Shown here: piece by piece, positions 53,430 through 57,437 of the stretch
Layout: every line of letters begins with the position of its first letter
How positions within the stretch are numbered: position 1 is the stretch's first letter
Source: Clostridium sp. AF27-2AA
GTDB lineage: Bacteria; Bacillota; Clostridia; Lachnospirales; Lachnospiraceae
Length of the DNA: 57,437 nt
Reading direction: 5' to 3'
Assembly: GCF_003478505.1 (NCBI RefSeq)
Contig: NZ_QUFI01000001.1
Coordinates: 1 to 57,437, forward strand
The notes under the pieces: model-generated
What the model saw: the letters and a program-made list of their open reading frames with translations, nothing else
Told to the model about the DNA's origin: nothing
Database searches by the model: none
Translations under genes and position numbers: made by a program

Positions 53430-54629
53430 ATGATTTCGAAAAAAATGAATCCGCTGGTCCAGAATAATTCTGTGATCCGGGTAATGTTTGAAGAGGGAAA
53501 ACGCCTTGCAGCTATTTATGGTGCGGAAAATGTTTACGATTTCAGCCTTGGAAACCCGAATGTACCGGCTCCACAGGAGGTGGAGGATTCCATCCTGGAA
53601 ACTTTAAAGGAGGAGGATTCCACTTTCATTCACGGATATATGAGCAATTCCGGCTATGAAGATGTGCGGGAGACCATCGCGCAGGATTTGAACCGCCGTT
53701 TCGGCACAAAATTTGGTCAGGGGAACATCCTGATGACGGTAGGCGCAGCCAGTGGCTTAAACATCATTTTAAAGACCATTCTGGATCCGGAGGATGAGAT
53801 CATGACCTTTGCGCCATATTTCGTAGAGTATGGAAATTATGTGCGTAATTACGATGGCAGGCTGGTTGTGGTATCTCCGAATACCGTAGATTTCCAGCCG
53901 AATCTGGAGGAGTTTGCAGAGAAGATTACCGCGCGCACCAAGGCGGTCATCATCAATACTCCGAATAACCCGACCGGTGTCATCTATTCTGATGAGACTC
54001 TGACCCGTCTGACAGATATTCTCCGTGCAAAGAGCGCAGAGTTTGGAACCGAGATCGTGCTGATTTCCGATGAGCCTTACCGGGAACTGGCATACGATGG
54101 CGCAGTGGTTCCGTATGTGACAAAGTATTACGCAAATACCGTGGTGTGCTACTCCTACAGTAAGTCCTTGTCTCTGCCGGGTGAGCGTATCGGCTATCTG
54201 GTAATTCCGGATGAACTGACCGACAGCAAAGAGGTTTTTACGGCTGCAACCATTGCAAACCGCGTCATTGGCTGTGTCAATGCGCCGTCTCTGATTCAGA
54301 GAGTGATCAAGCGCTGCATCGAAAAGGGTGCTGCTGTGAATCTGAGTGCTTACGATAAGAACCGGAATCTGTTATACAACAGCTTAAAGGAATTCGGATT
54401 TGAATGTATCAAACCGGAGGGTGCTTTTTATTTGTTCGTGAAAGCTCCGATTGCGGATGACAAAGCATTCTGCGCACAGGCCCAGAAACACAATCTGCTG
54501 CTGGTACCGGGAAGCTCTTTTGCATGCCCGGGGTATGTGCGGATTGCTTACTGCGTATCTTATGAGCAGATCGAGCGTTCCCTGCCGGCTTTTGAGGCAG
54601 TGGCAAAGGAATATGGACTGAAGAAATAA
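53430..54629 (+). CDS. Pyridoxal phosphate-dependent class I aminotransferase
   Basis: The 399-residue protein is a fold-type I aminotransferase with FSLGNPNVPAP, the PLP-contact stretch TVGAASGLN, NTPNNPTGVIYSDE, SDEPYRELAYDG and the PLP lysine K245 in YSYSKSLSLPGERIGY. The class I family includes aspartate and aromatic aminotransferases; the substrate cannot be read from sequence. The ATG at 53430 is nine bases after GAGGAG; an ATG two codons earlier is too close to it. It is 52 bases upstream of hisC and may be cotranscribed. Confidence 0.9.
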   Translation: MISKKMNPLVQNNSVIRVMFEEGKRLAAIYGAENVYDFSLGNPNVPAPQEVEDSILETLKEEDSTFIHGYMSNSGYEDVRETIAQDLNRRFGTKFGQGNILMTVGAASGLNIILKTILDPEDEIMTFAPYFVEYGNYVRNYDGRLVVVSPNTVDFQPNLEEFAEKITARTKAVIINTPNNPTGVIYSDETLTRLTDILRAKSAEFGTEIVLISDEPYRELAYDGAVVPYVTKYYANTVVCYSYSKSLSLPGERIGYLVIPDELTDSKEVFTAATIANRVIGCVNAPSLIQRVIKRCIEKGAAVNLSAYDKNRNLLYNSLKEFGFECIKPEGAFYLFVKAPIADDKAFCAQAQKHNLLLVPGSSFACPGYVRIAYCVSYEQIERSLPAFEAVAKEYGLKK

Positions 54630-54681
54630 TCGCTGAAATGATCCGGCTTCACAGCAAAACGACAGACAGGAGGACACGAAA

Positions 54682-55740
54682 ATGAGAGCATGGGAGAGTA
54701 ATATTCGTAAAGTAGTTCCTTATACACCGGGGGAGCAGCCGAAGGGGGACCGGCTGATCAAATTAAATACCAATGAAAATCCATATCCGCCAGCGCCTGG
54801 AGTGGCTGAGGCACTGAAACATATGGACATTGACCGTTTCCGCAAATATCCGGATCCAACCGCGTCTGATCTGGTGCATGCACTGGCAGAATATTACGGT
54901 GTGGGTGAGGACCAGGTCTTTGTGGGGGTTGGTTCCGACGATGTCATTGCCATGAGCTTTCTGACCTTCTTTAACTCGGAAAAACCGGTGTTATTCCCGG
55001 ATGTGAGCTATTCTTTTTATAAAGTATGGGCAGATCTGTTTGCCATTCCATATGAGACTCCGGCCCTGGATGCGAATTTCTGTATTCACCCGGAGGATTA
55101 CTACCGGGAAAACGGCGGCGTGATCTTTCCAAATCCGAATGCGCCGACCGGTCTTCTGTTATCCTTAGAAGCTGTGGAGGATATGATCCGTCATAACCAG
55201 GATGTAGTGGTGATCGTAGACGAAGCATATATTGATTTTGGCGGCAAATCCGCTCTGGAACTGATTAAAAAGTATGAGAACCTGCTGGTGGTGCAGACCT
55301 TCAGCAAATCCCGTTCCATGGCAGGCATGCGTATTGGTTTTGCTATTGGTCATCCGGATCTCATCAAGGCGTTGAACGATGTAAAATATTCCTACAACTC
55401 CTACACCATGAATATGCCATCTCTGATCCTGGGAACGGAGACGGTAAAGGATGATGCGTATTTTAAGGAGACTGTGCAGAAGATCATCGATACCAGAGAG
55501 TGGTCCAAGACCCGTCTGACAGAGCTTGGCTTTACCTTCCCGGATTCTATGTCAAACTTCATCTTTGCTTCCCACAACCGGGTACCGGCAAAGGAGCTGT
55601 TTGAAGCGCTGAAAAAGCAGCAGATCTACGTGAGGTATTTTGACCAGCCAAGACTTTCTAATTATCTGCGCATCAGCATTGGTACGCGGGAGGAGATGGA
55701 AGCATTGTTTGCGTTCCTGGAGAAGTATCTGGCGCAGTAA
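54682..55740 (+). CDS. hisC: Histidinol-phosphate aminotransferase-like protein HisC
   Basis: HisC transaminates imidazole acetol-phosphate in histidine synthesis, and some members also act on aromatic or other amino acids. The 352-residue protein has the family pattern LNTNENPYPPAP, KYPDPT, FPNPNAPTG, DEAYIDFGG and the PLP lysine K209 in TFSKSRSMAGMRIGF. CAGGAGGACACGAAA precedes the ATG. No other histidine genes are nearby. Because HisC and CobD-type relatives are similar, the exact substrate is probable, not certain. Confidence 0.85.
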   Translation: MRAWESNIRKVVPYTPGEQPKGDRLIKLNTNENPYPPAPGVAEALKHMDIDRFRKYPDPTASDLVHALAEYYGVGEDQVFVGVGSDDVIAMSFLTFFNSEKPVLFPDVSYSFYKVWADLFAIPYETPALDANFCIHPEDYYRENGGVIFPNPNAPTGLLLSLEAVEDMIRHNQDVVVIVDEAYIDFGGKSALELIKKYENLLVVQTFSKSRSMAGMRIGFAIGHPDLIKALNDVKYSYNSYTMNMPSLILGTETVKDDAYFKETVQKIIDTREWSKTRLTELGFTFPDSMSNFIFASHNRVPAKELFEALKKQQIYVRYFDQPRLSNYLRISIGTREEMEALFAFLEKYLAQ

Positions 55741-55749
55741 ATCATATAT

Positions 55750-55875
55750 ATGGGTATGAAAATGGGAATATCGGGGAAAAGTATGAAAGCGATCAACCAG
55801 TTCATCGACGGTGTCAATCGGAAATGGATTTTTGTTCGTGACTGTGAAAACGTTGCACAGCCGCGACTGAAATAA
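55750..55875 (+). CDS. Possible small ORF upstream of the YtvI-like gene
   Basis: An uninterrupted frame of 41 codons begins at ATG 55750 and ends with TAA at 55873-55875, 12 bases before the next gene. ATG 55783, giving 30 residues (MKAINQFIDGVNRKWIFVRD at its start), is preceded by GGGGAAAAG. The peptide is basic without a hydrophobic helix. It resembles nothing I know and may be chance. Confidence 0.25.
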   Translation: MGMKMGISGKSMKAINQFIDGVNRKWIFVRDCENVAQPRLK

Positions 55876-55887
55876 GAAGGTGATTGT

Positions 55888-57000
55888 ATGGACAGACGTT
55901 ATGCCCGTTTGATTTTGAATATTGTGATTCCGGCAGTGGAGATTTTGCTGGTCTGCCTGCTTGGAGCAAAGCTTCTGAAATTTTTCATGCCCTTTGTGAT
56001 CGGATGGATCATAGCCATGATTGCCAATCCGCTGGTACGCTTTCTGGAAAGCCGGGTAAAAATAGTGCGGAAACACAGTTCCGTGCTGATCGTGGTGGCT
56101 GTGCTGGCCCTGATTATCGGATTAAGCTATTTTCTCGTCTCCAGACTGATTCTGCAGGCAGTGGAGCTGGCAAAAGATCTTCCGGTATTGTATGATGCGC
56201 TGTCGGCAGACCTTCAGGAGATTTCCGTCCGGTTTGCCAGCCTGTTTTCCAGACTGCCGGAGCAGGTGCAGACAAACTGGCAGGAGCTGGCTGGAAGCAT
56301 CAGCCATGCGGCCAGTCTGGTTGTGCAGAAAATCGCCTCTCCGACTGTAGAAGTTGCCGGGAATGTTGCAAAAGGAATTCCAAACGCGCTGGTCAATGTG
56401 ATTGTGACGATCCTTTCTTCCTATTTCTTTATTGCGGAGCAGGATAAAATCGTGGAATTCTGGAAAAAACATTTGCCGGAGAGTGTCAAAGGCTATGGTC
56501 GTTATCTGAAAAATGATGTTAAAAAGCTGATTGGCGGATATTTTCTGGCTCAGTTCCGCATTATGTTTGTGGTAGCGGTCATTCTGGTGGTTGGATTTCT
56601 GGTGCTTGGAATCAAGTACGCGTTTCTGATTGGTGTACTGGTGGCAATCCTTGATTTCCTGCCACTGTTCGGAACCGGAACCGTGCTGATTCCCTGGGCA
56701 CTGTTCAAGCTTTTGTCGGCGGATTATCCGCTTGCAGCCGGCCTGGCTTTGCTCTATGTCCTGACCCAGGTCATTCGCCAGGTCATCCAGCCCAAAATCG
56801 TAGGAGATTCCATGGGTCTGCCGCCGCTGTGGACACTGGTGTTTCTGTATCTTGGCTTTAAGATTCATGGAATATCCGGCATGATCATCGCGGTGCCGCT
56901 CGGAATCTTTGTGATGAATCTGTACCAGTACGGGGCGTTTGATGGAATGATAGAGAGCGCGAAGGAGCTGGGGGAAGAGATTCGGAAACTCAGGAAATAA
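55888..57000 (+). CDS. ytvI: YtvI-like sporulation membrane protein, AI-2E family
   Basis: The 370-residue protein has about eight hydrophobic helices in the AI-2E transporter pattern. This comprises an N-terminal pair (10-60), a helical extracellular segment (about 85-160), and a C-terminal group with FLPLFGTGTVLIPWA and the conserved QPKIVGDSMGLPPLWTLV. YtvI is the sporulation member of this family in endospore formers, and length and N-terminus fit; a general AI-2E exporter cannot be excluded. The ATG follows AGAAGGTGATTGT. Its 3' side is the gene-free repeat region. Confidence 0.82.
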   Translation: MDRRYARLILNIVIPAVEILLVCLLGAKLLKFFMPFVIGWIIAMIANPLVRFLESRVKIVRKHSSVLIVVAVLALIIGLSYFLVSRLILQAVELAKDLPVLYDALSADLQEISVRFASLFSRLPEQVQTNWQELAGSISHAASLVVQKIASPTVEVAGNVAKGIPNALVNVIVTILSSYFFIAEQDKIVEFWKKHLPESVKGYGRYLKNDVKKLIGGYFLAQFRIMFVVAVILVVGFLVLGIKYAFLIGVLVAILDFLPLFGTGTVLIPWALFKLLSADYPLAAGLALLYVLTQVIRQVIQPKIVGDSMGLPPLWTLVFLYLGFKIHGISGMIIAVPLGIFVMNLYQYGAFDGMIESAKELGEEIRKLRK

Positions 57001-57028
57001 AAATTTAAATCATGTTCATGAAAGGTCC

Positions 57029-57209
57029 GAAGCAGGCGGGGGTGGTATCCCGCTGCGCAAAATAGAAGTGCCGTGTTCGGACGATGTGGCTGACAGCCGT
57101 TTGCGGATAGTCGGACAAAATGTCCGCCTCCCGAAAACGTCAGTCGCCACATAGCCGGACACGTTGCACTTCTATTTATGCTACGCAGGATACCACCCCG
57201 GCCTGCTTC
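57029..57209. repeat. 181-nt imperfect palindrome (MITE- or BIME-like element, copy 1)
   Basis: The arms run from GAAGCAGGC at 57029 to GCCTGCTTC at 57209, and complementary blocks continue to the centre: GGTGGTATCC/GGATACCACC, AATAGAAGTGC/GCACTTCTATT, and the central CGGACA-AAA-TGTCCG at 57112-57126. No ORF of interest lies within. A second half copy follows at 57339. Elements like this move as non-autonomous repeats or are transcribed as structured RNA. Confidence 0.8.
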
Positions 57210-57244
57210 TGTTTTCCTGGCTATTCTGCTGCAATAAAAAACAC

Positions 57245-57313
57245 AGCCAGAATGGTACTGGTAAAAGCTGGAAATCATGGCTTTTATCAGTACCGTTCTG
57301 GCTGATTTTATTT
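57245..57313 (+). terminator. Long hairpin terminator between repeat copies
   Basis: AGCCAGAA, GGTACTG and TAAAAGC pair with GCTTTTA, CAGTACC and TTCTGGCT, with three unpaired bases or mismatches, over about 22 bp. The hairpin is followed by GATTTTATTTC. It may terminate the ytvI-like transcript or belong to the repeat array. Confidence 0.75.
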
Positions 57314-57338
57314 CTCTCGCAGCGGGGCCAATACAGCA

Positions 57339-57437
57339 GAAGCCGGTTATCCCGGCATTCCGCGGAGCATAAATATGGGTATACGTGTCCGGCTATGCAG
57401 CGACTAGTGTTTGAAGTAGGCGGACATCTTGTCCGAC
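57339..57437. repeat. Half copy of the palindromic element, cut by the window edge (copy 2)
   Basis: The 99 bases align with the reverse complement of the right half of copy 1: GAAGC start, AGCATAAATA, ACGTGTCCGGCTATG, GCGACT, and the central CGGACA-TCT-TGTCCG at 57421-57435. If it is symmetric like copy 1, the element continues about 80 bases beyond the window. Confidence 0.75.

Noticed and set aside
56122..56868. 248-codon ORF on the minus strand inside the YtvI-like gene
   Set aside because: Antisense to a membrane protein with clear family motifs; the His/Gln-rich translation is typical of a shadow frame.

Overview
The window reads as a chromosomal segment of a spore-forming, moderately G+C-rich Clostridia, most likely a member of the Lachnospiraceae. 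The indications are the [FeFe]-hydrogenase maturation genes, a sigma-K type factor, a YtvI-type AI-2E protein, DUF4364 and DUF5716/DUF5717 genes that I associate with Lachnospiraceae, a CIRCE/HrcA-type groESL promoter, the low-GC-type c-di-AMP genes cdaA-cdaR, and strong AGGAGG ribosome binding sites. No phage, insertion sequence or CRISPR array is visible; most of the window is ordinary core genome with several accessory islands. The species cannot be named from this sequence.

Layout. 1-4.3 kb (minus strand): hydrogenase maturation operon TM1266-like regulator-hydE-hydG-hydF, preceded by a promoter overlapped by a Fur-like box and a structured leader ending in a terminator hairpin. 4.3-8.8 kb: an NhaC-type antiporter, an RNase Z-like metallo-hydrolase and an AgrA/AgrC-like two-component pair, behind a promoter with a perfect 18-bp operator palindrome. 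8.9-11.4 kb: a small lipoprotein, a sigma-K family factor without pro-sequence, and galE. 11.4-17.6 kb: a DUF4364 winged-helix protein divergent from a three-gene operon (DUF5717, DUF5716, TPR protein) whose middle product aligns by eye with all parts of an Hsp70. 17.7-23 kb: tRNA-Val, tRNA-Met, a PAP2 phosphatase, a lipid kinase, ispF, cysS, mrnC and rlmB.

23-28 kb: a transglutaminase-like lipoprotein followed by a compact type IV pilus-like cluster (PilC, small pilin-like and membrane-anchored proteins, PilT) with no PilB or prepilin peptidase in view. 28-38 kb: a signalling and surface island with a DUF4397 protein on the minus strand, then an HxHxDH hydrolase, a GAF/HD-GYP-like protein, a large FecR/beta-helix exported protein with an A+T-rich centre, an NHL beta-propeller and a CHASE2-adenylate/guanylate cyclase. 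38-46 kb: tRNA-Thr, glnS, a MocR-type regulator, an alanine-rich helical protein, groES-groEL and guaB. 46-52 kb: two membrane proteins, cdaA, cdaR, ptsH and ptsI. 52-57 kb: a polysaccharide polymerase-like protein, two aminotransferases (one HisC-like) and a YtvI/AI-2E membrane protein. The last 440 bases hold no gene but carry a 181-nt imperfect palindrome, a large terminator and half of a second copy of the palindrome.

Most promising for novelty are the Hsp70-like DUF5716 protein with its two helical-repeat partners (12.1-17.6 kb), the CHASE2 cyclase/FecR/NHL/HD-GYP island (29.3-38.1 kb), the Fur-box plus attenuator-like leader of the hydrogenase maturation operon, and the palindromic repeat at the right edge. 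Functions come from reading motifs by eye; no database search was run.
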